From assembly GCA_034435975.1 (NCBI GenBank), contig DAOTWD010000145.1:248001-312000 (forward strand): DNA of 64,000 nt, written 5' to 3'. The position numbers and the translations under genes were made by a program. This document shows, piece after piece, positions 41,171-50,074 of this stretch (position 1 is the first letter of the stretch; every line of letters begins with the position of its first letter). The DNA comes from CAKZQX01 sp034435975. GTDB lineage: Bacteria > Chloroflexota > Chloroflexia > Chloroflexales > Chloroflexaceae. Under the pieces are notes generated by a model. It was given only the letters and a program-made list of their open reading frames with translations, had not been told where the DNA came from and searched no databases.

Positions 41171-44100
41171 ATGAAAGATTTTATTCACCTCCATGTTCAT
41201 TCTGAGTACAGTCTGCTCGATGGCTATGCCTCGACAAAAGCGATCGCCGAACGTGCGGTGGAGCTGGGTATGGATAGCATCGCGCTCACCGATCACGGCG
41301 TGATGTATGGGGCGATGGAGTTTTATACTGCCGCCAGAAAGGCCGGCATCAAGCCGATCATTGGCGTTGAAGCCTATATGGCTCCGGGTGCCCACTACGA
41401 ACGCTCGGCACATAATGGCAAAAGCTACTACCATGCGCTGCTACTGGCCAGGAATGCCACTGGCTATCGCAACCTGGTCAAGCTGACCACCCGTGCGCAC
41501 CTGGATGGCTTCTACTACAAACCGCGCATCGACCACGACCTGCTGGCCCAATACAAAGAAGGGCTGATTGCAACCTCGACTTGCCTGGCTGGAGAGGTGC
41601 CCCAGGCATTGCTTCAGGGGCAGAAGGATCGGGCGCGTGAAATTGCAGCCTGGCACCGTGACCTGTTCGGCCCCGATCACTATTATCTCGAACTCCAATT
41701 GCACGAGGATGTGCCCCAACTGGAAGGGATTAACGACGAACTGGTGCGGATGGGGCAGGAACTGGGCATCCCACTGGTTGCGACCAACGACACGCATTTT
41801 GTGCGCCGTGAGGATATCGAAACCCATCGGCTTATTCTGGCGATGGGCTACAATATGACGCTGAACGAACTCTGCTCCAACAAGCGCAATATGATGGATG
41901 AGAGCTACCACATTATGAGTGGCGAGGAGATGTGGCAACGCTTCAAGCGTTATGGCACCGCTCCCCTGGAAAACTCACGCCGCATTGCAGATATGTGCAA
42001 TCTGGAACTCGATTTTGGCCGGGTTGAACTCCCCGCTTTTGATATTCCTGCTGGGCACGATGCCGCATCATATCTGCGTCTGGTGTGCGAAGAAGGGTTG
42101 ATGCGCCGCACACACGGTGCGCCATCCGATGAATATCGCCAGCGCCTGGACTATGAACTGGACGTGATTAACCAGACCGGCTTCCCCGATTACATGCTGA
42201 TTGTATGGGATTATGTCAAGTTTGCCCGATCACGGGGCATTCCATGTCTGCCACGCGGTTCGGCAGGTGCGTCGCTAGTGCTGTATTGTCTGGGCATTAC
42301 CGATGTTGATCCCCTCGAGAACAAACTGCTGTTTGAACGCTTTCTTAGCCCTGAACGGCTGGAAATGCCCGATATCGATGTAGACTTTGCCGACAGTCGG
42401 CGGCATGAGGTGCTGGAATATATTACCAACAAATATGGGCGCGAGAACACAGCGCAGATTATCACCTATGGCACGTTGGGGGCAAAGGCCGCGTTGCGTG
42501 ATGTCGGGCGCGTGCTGGATGTGCCACTAACGGAGGTTGATCGGGTGGCGAAGCTGATCCCGCCCTTGCCGGTTGGCATTACGATCAAGCAAGCCCTGGA
42601 GCGTGTCCCGGAACTGCGTCAGATCTACGACAGCGATGCCCGCCTGCGCAAAGTCATTGAGCGGGCACAGCATATCGAAGGCCGGATTCGGAACGTTGGC
42701 ACGCATGCCTGTGGGCTGGTGATCAGTCGCTCGCCCCTTGAGAACGTGGTGCCTCTGCAACGTACCACGAAAGATGAGAACGCGGTGATGGCGGCCTATG
42801 AAGGCGCAACCCTGGCCAATATTGGTCTGCTCAAGATGGACATTCTGGGGTTGACCAACCTCTCCATTGTTGCCAATGCACTGGACTATATCGCGCAGAC
42901 AACAGGGAAGCGCATTGAGTTGTCTGATATTCCGCTGGATGATGCGGCAACCTTTGCCAGTTTGAGTCGCGGCGAGACCACCAATGTGTTCCAGTTTGAG
43001 TCGGCGGGTATGACCCGCTATATGAAGGAACTCAAGCCGACACGGGTGCAGGATCTGTATGCCATGGTCGCCCTGTACCGTCCTGGCCCGCTGGAGCAAA
43101 TTCCGGTTTATATTCACAACAAGAATAATCCACACGATATTACCTACCTGCACCCGATTCTCAAGCCCATCCTGGAAGACACTTATGGCGTGATCGTCTA
43201 TCAGGAACAGATTATGCAGTTGCTGCAAGCCATTGCTGGCTATACCCTCGGTCAAGCCTATATTGTACTCAAGGCGATTGGGAAAAAGAAGCGTGATCTG
43301 ATGGCGCAGGAGGAGCCGCGCTTTAAGGAAGGCTGCCGCAAGAATGGCCTGACCCAGGAGCAAGCTGACCGGTTGTGGGATCTGATCCAGCCTTTCGCTG
43401 GATATTCCTTTAATCGTCCGCACTCCACCTTGTATGGGCTGTTGAGCTACCAGACGGCCTATCTCAAGGTCAACTATCCAACTGAGTATATGGCGGCGGT
43501 ATTGTCGGCTGCGGCAGGCACAACCGAAGACGTTGCCAAGGGGGTCGCCGAGACGCTACGCCTGGGCGTGGCCGTGCTACCGGCAAATGTGAACCGGAGT
43601 CACCTCGGCTTTACCATTGAGGAATTGCCAGCAGCTACCAGGCAGGGCAACATTATCCATCAGCGCGGTATTCGCTTCGGCCTGTCAGCCATCAAAAATG
43701 TTGGCGTCGGCCCGGTGAGCGAGATTATCAAGGCCCGTGAGGCAGATGGCCCTTTCCACAGCCTGGAAGACTTTTGCGCCCGTGTTGACCGGCACGCGCT
43801 CAACAAGCGCGTGGTGGAAAGTCTGATCAAATCAGGCGCGATGGACGACCTGCCCGGCACCCGGCGCCAGAAACTGGCAATCCTGGATCAGGCGCTGGCA
43901 GCAGGAATCGATGTCCAGAAGGCGCACGAGGCCGGGCAGGTCAGCATGTTTGCGATGCTCGGCGGAGATACAACCGTGGCCAGTACGTCTGTCAGTGCCA
44001 TTCCTATGCCGACCATCACCGAATCTGCCGCGGACAAGAAAGAAGAACTGTCCTGGGAGAAGGAGCTACTCGGTATGTATATTTCCGAGCATCCGGTTGT

Positions 44101-45052
44101 TCAGGCCTTGCGCGGTTTAAACCGGGGCGATACGCTGAGTCTCAACGCGATTACCGAGGAGCATGTCGGGCACACGTATACGTTTATTGGGATGCTGACC
44201 GGAGTGCGGCGCATTGCGACGAAGAAGGGCGATGCAATGCTGGTGGCCGAACTGGAAGATCTGGAGCGCAAGATCGAAATCGTGGTCTTTCCGCGCACGC
44301 TGGAGCAATATGGTGATCTGCTGCAGGAGGAGGCCGTGCTGCAAGTCACAGCGAAGGTTGATAACCGCCGTGATACGTTGCAACTGGTGGTGGAGCGTTG
44401 TGCGCCAATCGATACACGAACAACATTGGCAGCAGATGAGCAGGACGACGTGCAACCTGCACCCGGCACTGGTTCTAGCGCGGCTACGACCAGAGAAGCC
44501 CCCATACCACCAGCGCGAGTACGACGTAAAGGGCCGCACTATGCCGAGGATTCACCGTCGGCACCCCACCAGAAGCATATCAATGGAAAAGAGCAATCGC
44601 CGGCTGGTGTGCCTGACCGGCAATCTGCAATAGCCAGCCCATCAGGGGAACCGCCTGCCCCGCCAGAGCCTGTCGTTGCCCCACCACCCACGCCTGCGAC
44701 TGATGCAATCCCTGTTGTCAAGGCGCGTACGCGGGTGAACCTGGACAACGGCGGTGCTGGTAAAAAAGACGATAGACTGGGAGGCAACGGGGATCATGCC
44801 CCCCCCCAACCGCCAGTACGCTCCCTCCATCTGCACCTGCCACGCAGCGAGGATTTTGATGCCGATGTACAACTGATGCAAGACACGGATAGCCTGTTGC
44901 GTACCAGCCAGGGCCACGATGAAGTACTCCTTCATGTGCCGAATAGTGTTGGGACAGTGGTCTTACGTCCACGCTATCGAGTGCAACTCTCAACCGTCTT
45001 GATTGCTCAACTCCGGGAAATTCTTGGTGAGCAGCGGGTTGAGGTGGTGTAA
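41171..45052 (+). CDS. dnaE: DNA polymerase III alpha subunit
   Basis: 1293 residues from the ATG at 41171, which opens with MKDFIHLHVHSEYSLLDG, the PHP-domain start; a longer frame has no family match. Palm motifs include CLPRGSAGASLVLYCLGI and PDIDVDFADSRR with the catalytic Asp pair. Fingers and helix-hairpin-helix regions follow (FNRPHSTLYGLLSYQTAYLK, SAIKNVG), and an OB domain (~1000-1095, TFIGMLTGVR). A Pro/Ala-rich linker of ~110 residues (about 1105-1215) separates it from the C-terminal domain (DEVLLHVPNSVG, LREILGEQRVEV). The PHP metal ligands HxH and TDHG are kept, so built-in proofreading is possible. The ribosome site is weak. Replicative polymerase of the cell. Confidence 0.96.
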   Translation: MKDFIHLHVHSEYSLLDGYASTKAIAERAVELGMDSIALTDHGVMYGAMEFYTAARKAGIKPIIGVEAYMAPGAHYERSAHNGKSYYHALLLARNATGYRNLVKLTTRAHLDGFYYKPRIDHDLLAQYKEGLIATSTCLAGEVPQALLQGQKDRAREIAAWHRDLFGPDHYYLELQLHEDVPQLEGINDELVRMGQELGIPLVATNDTHFVRREDIETHRLILAMGYNMTLNELCSNKRNMMDESYHIMSGEEMWQRFKRYGTAPLENSRRIADMCNLELDFGRVELPAFDIPAGHDAASYLRLVCEEGLMRRTHGAPSDEYRQRLDYELDVINQTGFPDYMLIVWDYVKFARSRGIPCLPRGSAGASLVLYCLGITDVDPLENKLLFERFLSPERLEMPDIDVDFADSRRHEVLEYITNKYGRENTAQIITYGTLGAKAALRDVGRVLDVPLTEVDRVAKLIPPLPVGITIKQALERVPELRQIYDSDARLRKVIERAQHIEGRIRNVGTHACGLVISRSPLENVVPLQRTTKDENAVMAAYEGATLANIGLLKMDILGLTNLSIVANALDYIAQTTGKRIELSDIPLDDAATFASLSRGETTNVFQFESAGMTRYMKELKPTRVQDLYAMVALYRPGPLEQIPVYIHNKNNPHDITYLHPILKPILEDTYGVIVYQEQIMQLLQAIAGYTLGQAYIVLKAIGKKKRDLMAQEEPRFKEGCRKNGLTQEQADRLWDLIQPFAGYSFNRPHSTLYGLLSYQTAYLKVNYPTEYMAAVLSAAAGTTEDVAKGVAETLRLGVAVLPANVNRSHLGFTIEELPAATRQGNIIHQRGIRFGLSAIKNVGVGPVSEIIKAREADGPFHSLEDFCARVDRHALNKRVVESLIKSGAMDDLPGTRRQKLAILDQALAAGIDVQKAHEAGQVSMFAMLGGDTTVASTSVSAIPMPTITESAADKKEELSWEKELLGMYISEHPVVQALRGLNRGDTLSLNAITEEHVGHTYTFIGMLTGVRRIATKKGDAMLVAELEDLERKIEIVVFPRTLEQYGDLLQEEAVLQVTAKVDNRRDTLQLVVERCAPIDTRTTLAADEQDDVQPAPGTGSSAATTREAPIPPARVRRKGPHYAEDSPSAPHQKHINGKEQSPAGVPDRQSAIASPSGEPPAPPEPVVAPPPTPATDAIPVVKARTRVNLDNGGAGKKDDRLGGNGDHAPPQPPVRSLHLHLPRSEDFDADVQLMQDTDSLLRTSQGHDEVLLHVPNSVGTVVLRPRYRVQLSTVLIAQLREILGEQRVEVV

Positions 45053-45100
45053 AGCAGCCCGTTCAGGTGTTCAAGTGCTCTAACTGCCTGGATGGGCAAC

Positions 45101-46456
45101 CTATATCTGTTGACCACCTTTTGGCAACTCCCGCAGATAAAAACGATGAAACCGGGCCTGGACGCTGCCGGTACGCCCGCTACTCACAATCATGCCGACT
45201 TCGCCCTGAATGGGAACCGGGCCTTCAATGTCAGGCAAGGATGTATCGTTGATCGTAAGGCGAATAACATTCGAGCGCACTTCAACCCGGATATCATTGA
45301 TCTGATTACGACCAGGGTTGATGGCCGGAACATCCATACGTGGAATGAGTGGCAATAACCCGCCTTCGCCATCGGAAAGGATCAGAGTCATACTGCCATC
45401 GGGAAAAATGAACAGGCTATAGAAGTCGAACGAACCACCATCACCAAACATCACCCCATAGGCGATGTTCTCATCAGCGCCGCTCATCAACTCGGCCTCA
45501 ACTTCGAGGATGAAATCGTTGACACGCGAAGATCCAACCGGCAACGGCTGTTGCCATGACTGAATACCGCCACCGGCAAACAGTTCATATGCGCCATCAC
45601 GAATTGTTGCGCCCCCAATGCTCCAGCGGGTTGTCTCAGCGTTGCTAAAATCCTCTTGTAAGCTCTGTCCCTCGGCCTGGCCTGCAACGTTGTCAAAGCG
45701 CACAACCAGACCACCCTGATCAAAGGTCGTGACGCCCACGGTCAACTGACCGCCGGTGACATTGTCATCGGTCGTGGTAATCACCTGGACATCGTTGAGG
45801 AAAGCGGTGATGTTCGAGCCACGGGCAATCACCCGCAGCCGATTGACCGCTGCGGCTCCGGTTGCAACACGCCGGTCGAACGTCCATGGAACAAGCGACT
45901 GGTAGGCATTGGATTTCACCCGTACCAGGCGGTAATAGCCTGAGCCGCTGATGGAGAACATCAGGTAATCACCTGGCCCGCTCTGGCGGAAGCGAATGCC
46001 ATACTCAGCGGTCGGGTCACCTGCCACTTGCTGTACATCGACCCCCACATCAAAATTGGTAACCGGGCCATTGCTGAGGAACAGCCCATAGCGATCATAG
46101 TTGGGAACATCGACCCGCAACTCATAGGTACCATCAACCACCCGGCTGAAGGATTGATCCCAACGATTGGTCGGCTGCGCAAAATCCTCCTCAATCAGAA
46201 CCAGGCCAACAGTCGGTGCAGTATTGGCGGCACGTGGTGCTTCGGGTGGTGGCGGCAGGTCAGGTTGAGCCTGCAGGAGCGCTGGCATACGGAGCGGCGT
46301 ATCCAGCAACACATAGGCCAGCAACATACTTAGGGAACAGATCATGACCATGAGCAGACCACCGACGCCCACCCCTATCCACAGCAAGGTTTTGCGCTGT
46401 TGTGAACCAGACATGTCCGGTGATGTACTGTACGGTTCATACCGTGGATCATTCAT
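45101..46456 (-). CDS. Membrane-anchored protein with two LamG/DUF1080-like domains
   Basis: 451 residues. A ~20-residue cytoplasmic start, one transmembrane helix (LLWIGVGVGGLLMVMICSL and on, residues ~25-50), then an extracellular part with two concanavalin-like beta-sandwich domains. Each opens with an EDF motif (LIEEDFAQPTNRW at ~88 and LQEDFSNAETTRW at ~265), has a DGxYEL strand (VVDGTYELRV; IRDGAYELFAGG) and ends in a FDNV or similar strand. Such 3-keto-disaccharide-hydrolase-like folds often bind sugars; no catalytic residue can be identified. It converges on dnaE with only 48 bp between stops. Function unknown. Confidence 0.7.
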   Translation of the reverse strand: MNDPRYEPYSTSPDMSGSQQRKTLLWIGVGVGGLLMVMICSLSMLLAYVLLDTPLRMPALLQAQPDLPPPPEAPRAANTAPTVGLVLIEEDFAQPTNRWDQSFSRVVDGTYELRVDVPNYDRYGLFLSNGPVTNFDVGVDVQQVAGDPTAEYGIRFRQSGPGDYLMFSISGSGYYRLVRVKSNAYQSLVPWTFDRRVATGAAAVNRLRVIARGSNITAFLNDVQVITTTDDNVTGGQLTVGVTTFDQGGLVVRFDNVAGQAEGQSLQEDFSNAETTRWSIGGATIRDGAYELFAGGGIQSWQQPLPVGSSRVNDFILEVEAELMSGADENIAYGVMFGDGGSFDFYSLFIFPDGSMTLILSDGEGGLLPLIPRMDVPAINPGRNQINDIRVEVRSNVIRLTINDTSLPDIEGPVPIQGEVGMIVSSGRTGSVQARFHRFYLRELPKGGQQI

Positions 46457-46646
46457 TGTGTCGTTTCTCCAATCTGTAGGGCACAGAGCTCTTAATCAGT
46501 AGCTGGTTGTACTAGCTCTATGTCAGTATACTCTATTCCGGACGGGAAGCAACCGGAAAGTTGGTAGGATACCAATGGTGATTACATGCCCCCCTGCACC
46601 ATCAGTCGCTGCTGCACGCAGACAGCGCTGGCACGCCGGTACCGGT

Positions 46647-46743
46647 CAGGAGATAGAGGAAAGAGAAAGAAAGAGAAGTCCTCTCCAATGGTTCCCTCTT
46701 TCCTATTTCCTGACAGCTATTTTCTCCCTTCTCGCTCCTCTTT
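46647..46743. repeat. Polypurine/polypyrimidine inverted repeat, copy 3
   Basis: A purine arm (46647-46678) faces a pyrimidine arm (46680-46743). The right part shares 29 of 31 bases with 12550-12580. It is in the 824-bp spacer 46457-47280, which otherwise holds GC-rich palindromic stretches (47060-47085 CGCGGCGCGGCGAAGCCGCG; 47108-47128 a GGCCTGTGGCCCC motif) and no supportable gene. Confidence 0.6.
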
Positions 46744-47280
46744 GGGGTGGCAGTCGCTGAAGCCCAGGAGCTTTCGCCCTGGGAGCCATCACAAACATAC
46801 TCAAATGACCTTGTTTCGGGACGAGATCGGTTGCTTTACGACATTTGTTCCTGACTCAGCAACAAATGTTGTAGATCAGCTGGCACCACAAACCCACAAT
46901 TTGTGGAGCAAAGTTCATCACCTGAACGATGACATTCGACACAAAAGAAGGTATATGTGAAGTATACACCATTTCACACAAATCGCACGCAATTGTACAG
47001 TATGCATACGTATTCGATAGCAATCTCAATACTACAACGACACATCCCCTGGGTAGGGAAGCGCGGCGCGGCGAAGCCGCGCTGACCAGATAGTGGACGT
47101 GGGCAGAGGCCTGTGGCCCCCGCGCCCCTGCCGAGTTGAAGTCTCGTTGGAGTACTCAATGAGTCGAAAAAGAACTGGAGTCCCGCCGTGAGTCAGGGTC
47201 TTGTCCGGTTCTGGCGTGGGCCGGGACACTTGATGTAGAATTGCTCGCTGAGCAAACAGAGACAACGAGGGAGTATTTCG

Positions 47281-47739
47281 ATGATGAAAGCCGCAATGAC
47301 CGCAATCTGGCAAAGAATTGAGGAACTCTGGAATACCGGCGATCCTGGTTTAATTCCTGAAGTGTTTACCCCTGATTATATTCATTACGACCCCAACTAT
47401 CCTGAAATCCATGACCTGGCATCCTATAAAAAATGGCTTATGGCTATTCGAACTGCGTTCCCAGATCTCCAGATTACCATCCATGATGTGGTGGAGTCTG
47501 GTAACAAAATGGCATTGCGTTGGACAATTCGTGGGACACACCTGGGTGAATACCATGGGTTACCTGCTTCACGGCAAACGATGGTGTTTTCGGGTATGAA
47601 TATGTATCATCTGGTAGGTGACAAAATTGCCAGAGGGTGGGTGAATTATGACACAGTAGGAATGATGCGGCAACTGGGAGCGCTCTCGGTGCAGGCCCAA
47701 TCGTATGAGCATGTTATCATCTGTCCATCATATAATTAA
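47281..47739 (+). CDS. SnoaL-like ester-cyclase-family protein 1
   Basis: 152 residues of the NTF2/SnoaL-like alpha+beta barrel fold. Typical pattern: an N-terminal helix ending in LWNTGDPGLIPEVFTPDYIHYDP, then FPDLQITIHDVVESGNKMALRWTIRGTH (short sections), GMNMYHLVGDKIARGWVNYD at the end. These proteins include polyketide cyclases and many uncharacterised small hydrolases/isomerases; the ligand cannot be predicted. Starts at 47281 or the adjacent ATG, with GAGGGAG upstream. A second paralogue follows at 47868 after a 128-bp spacer containing a dispersed repeat. Confidence 0.8.
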   Translation: MMKAAMTAIWQRIEELWNTGDPGLIPEVFTPDYIHYDPNYPEIHDLASYKKWLMAIRTAFPDLQITIHDVVESGNKMALRWTIRGTHLGEYHGLPASRQTMVFSGMNMYHLVGDKIARGWVNYDTVGMMRQLGALSVQAQSYEHVIICPSYN

Positions 47740-47788
47740 CAGGAGGGACGTGGCGGCCTGACCCCCATGCTCTCTTCGCCGAAGGTTA

Positions 47789-47850
47789 CGCTCTACCGCA
47801 GGTGAATCAAAATGTGTTGTTCAATCGACCGCGTCACTTGTGTCATGAAG
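47789..47850 (+). repeat. Dispersed intergenic repeat, copy d
   Basis: TACGCTCTACCGCAGGTGAA followed by a TGTTGTTCAATCGACCGCGT stretch, related to the family at 6061, 9846 and 63061; it resembles the 63061 copy most (CCGCAGGTGAA, GACCGCRTCACT, RTCAT). Confidence 0.4.
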
Positions 47851-47867
47851 ATAAATGAGGGTGTTCA

Positions 47868-48305
47868 ATGTCATATTCAGACAATAAGTTCCAGGCCTGG
47901 CGTTATTTTGAAGAGGTGGTTAATCAGGGTAATCTGGCGCTGATTGATGAACTGTTTGCAGCGACCCACGTCTGCTATGATCCTGCTCGCCCGGAGGGAA
48001 CCCACGGACTGGCCAGCCTGAAAGAACATGTCCTTGATCTGCGTAAGAACTTTCTCGATGCCCACTATACCATTGATGATCAACTGGCTGAGGGCGATAA
48101 GGTCGTAACTCGCTGGACATTTCACGGCACACGCAAGAGTGATCCACGCTTTATGTCGGCCTTGAGTCACCCGGTGGTGATGACCGGCATGACTATCAGC
48201 CGGTTTGTGAATGGCAAAGCGGTAGAATCGTGGATTGTGTATGATCGTCTGATGATGATGCAGCAGTTTGGTACGGTCGGATTGCAAGCCCACGTTGGGG
48301 TATAA
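47868..48305 (+). CDS. SnoaL-like ester-cyclase-family protein 2
   Basis: 145 residues, same fold as the protein encoded at 47281 and clearly related: FEEVVNQGNLALIDELF, THVCYDPARPEGTHGLASL, NFLDAHYTIDDQLAEGDKVV, RWTFHGTRKSDP, MTGMTISRFVNGKAVESWIVYD. It is therefore a tandem paralogue with diverged sequence. ATG after GAGGGTG. Ligand and reaction unknown; many such genes are stress-related or part of secondary metabolism. A MITE-like element starts directly after its stop codon. Confidence 0.8.
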   Translation: MSYSDNKFQAWRYFEEVVNQGNLALIDELFAATHVCYDPARPEGTHGLASLKEHVLDLRKNFLDAHYTIDDQLAEGDKVVTRWTFHGTRKSDPRFMSALSHPVVMTGMTISRFVNGKAVESWIVYDRLMMMQQFGTVGLQAHVGV

Positions 48306-48441
48306 GAACCTGTCTGAAAAGAGGGTGGTTGGAAAACGAAGCTCCCCAGGCACCCTATTTCTGCCCACCGCGCAGCGACGATGGGCAGGGAAGATCGTCA
48401 GGGGGTTGCCCCCGCACGTTCCCCCTTTTCAGACAGCTCTC
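48306..48441. mobile_element. MITE-like element (136 bp, terminal inverted repeats)
   Basis: The left end GAACCTGTCTGAAAAGAGGG and the complement of the right end, GAGAGCTGTCTGAAAAGGGG, share 16-17 of 20 bases. The interior is GC-rich and has no coding capacity. It starts one base after the stop codon of the SnoaL gene. No target-site duplication is obvious. The ends resemble those of IS-derived small elements; the mother element is not in this window. The spacer 48442-48868 otherwise holds a repeat copy (48661-48768). Confidence 0.45.
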
Positions 48442-48660
48442 AGCAAACGACGGCCAGTCGTCACCCGAACGCCCGACCGTATCCGCCACCCCAGCACGTA
48501 TGTGAAAGCCTGGCAGCAGGGAACTATCCCGTGCCGGGCTTCTGTGCATAGTACGGCAACGAGTATAGGGGGATGCACGCCCTCGGCAGAGAACGCAGAG
48601 AATGCCGCAGTCGGTGTCACGGCACCCTCTGCGTCCCTCTGGTTCCTCGCTCATGACACG

Positions 48661-48768
48661 CGTTACGCGGTGATATAGTCAGTTGACCTTGTCCCCAACG
48701 GTTACTCTGAGCGGATCTGAACAGGCCCGCATGGAAGAATCTTGCTTCTGGTTCCCCATTTTTGCCAG
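48661..48768. repeat. Dispersed repeat shared with 40319-40402
   Basis: Starts with CGTTACGCGGTGATATAGTC plus AGTT and later has CTTCTGGTTCCCCATTTTTG plus CCAG; both blocks occur in the same order at 40319-40402. It lies 100 bp before the SufD-like gene. Confidence 0.5.
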
Positions 48769-48868
48769 AGACAAGGGTTGTAGATACTTTACCGCTGGGT
48801 AACAGGTAGTAACGACTTTCGTCTCGTTGGAAGAATATCTTGCCGATCAAAAGAACGGAGCAACGATT

Positions 48869-49867
48869 ATGAATACATTAACAACCCTTACACCATCGGC
48901 GTCACAGGTTAATGGTACCAACCGACATTGGGAACGGACCTATCAAGCGCTGCTTGATGCCTACGAGCAAGCCGGCGGGATGGCAGCGGTCTTGCAATCG
49001 CCCCATCTCGCCAGCCTGATCATGAACGGCGAGCAGGTACTCGAAATACATAACGTTCCCGGTGTCCATCTAGAGGTCGAGCGCCAACGTATGGGTGTTG
49101 CTGTGCATATTACGGTTGAGCCATACACGGTGGTTGATCAACCACTCTATCTATGCCTGGGGATGCTGGAGATGGAAGGTGTGCAGCACATTACCACCCG
49201 GTATGACATTGGCGCCCACGCACGGGTGGCCGTCCTGGTCTACTGGCTCTTTCCCCATGCAAAGAAAGTAGACCACATGGCCGATACATCTATGCATATT
49301 GGCCCTGAGGCTACGCTGGTGTATACAGAAACCCATTACCACGGTCATACCGATGGCATACGGGGGATACCGCAGATGCAGATCTGTGTGGCCGAGCGCG
49401 CGCAGTATGTTGGTACGTTGAACCTGACTCAGGGCAATGCCGGGCATTTCAAGCTAGACTGCTATGCGAATGTGGGAACTCAGGGTCTGGTCAACCTGAC
49501 CACCCGAATCTATGGCACCCATCATGATGACATTCGGGTGCAAAAGAATGTCCACCTGAATGGCAGCGGGGCACGCGGGATGCTGAATACCCGCATTGCG
49601 GCCCGTGATCAGGCACATAGCCGTGTTTATGCGACGATGGTAGGCCACGCGGCAGGCACATGCGGGCATATCGACTGCACCTCGATTATTCATGGGCAGG
49701 CTATGGCCGAGAGTATGCCACGGGTCGTGCTCCACCATAGCCAGGCACGGATAACGCAGGCGTCCACGGTTGGCGGGGTAAACCAGTATGACCTGGAACG
49801 CCTGGTGGCGCAGGGGGTGGATATGGATACGGCACTCGATATGCTGATACAGGAGATGTTGGTGTAG
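48869..49867 (+). CDS. Stand-alone SufB/SufD-like protein
   Basis: 332 residues from the ATG at 48869 (GGAG upstream). After a short helical start the protein is a right-handed beta-helix of the SufBD core type: TRYDIGAHARVAVLVYW, THYHGHTDGIRGIPQM, IYGTHHDDIRVQKNVHLNG, and the family's C-terminal motif QASTVGGVNQYDLERLVAQG with a closing ALDMLIQEML helix. SufBCD builds Fe-S clusters, but no sufC, sufS or sufU lies nearby, and the protein is shorter than SufB (~470). Members of this stand-alone group are of unknown function; an Fe-S or iron storage/assembly role under iron stress is an inference. Confidence 0.75.
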   Translation: MNTLTTLTPSASQVNGTNRHWERTYQALLDAYEQAGGMAAVLQSPHLASLIMNGEQVLEIHNVPGVHLEVERQRMGVAVHITVEPYTVVDQPLYLCLGMLEMEGVQHITTRYDIGAHARVAVLVYWLFPHAKKVDHMADTSMHIGPEATLVYTETHYHGHTDGIRGIPQMQICVAERAQYVGTLNLTQGNAGHFKLDCYANVGTQGLVNLTTRIYGTHHDDIRVQKNVHLNGSGARGMLNTRIAARDQAHSRVYATMVGHAAGTCGHIDCTSIIHGQAMAESMPRVVLHHSQARITQASTVGGVNQYDLERLVAQGVDMDTALDMLIQEMLV

Positions 49868-50010
49868 CAGTATCCTGTTCTGCTCCATATTTTTCAGACG
49901 GTGAAAATAATGTTACGTAGTGCTGATCAGGATAGCAAGGCATAGCAGAGAACCCTCTTGCGATACCGACAACCAGCGACGATGGCAACTTTCTCGCAAT
50001 CGTCAACCAA

Positions 50011-50064
50011 GAGTCCCGGCATTAGCCGGGATCGAGCGCCACCAGACTCAGGCCGGGACTCCGG
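50011..50064. repeat. GTCCCGGC-type dispersed palindromes
   Basis: GAGTCCCGGCATTAGCCGGG and, 20 bases on, GGCCGGGACTCCGG form nested inverted repeats in the spacer between the convergent SufD-like and PurA-like genes. The same words recur at 54787-54934. Confidence 0.55.
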
Positions 50065-50074
50065 TTCCGCACAA

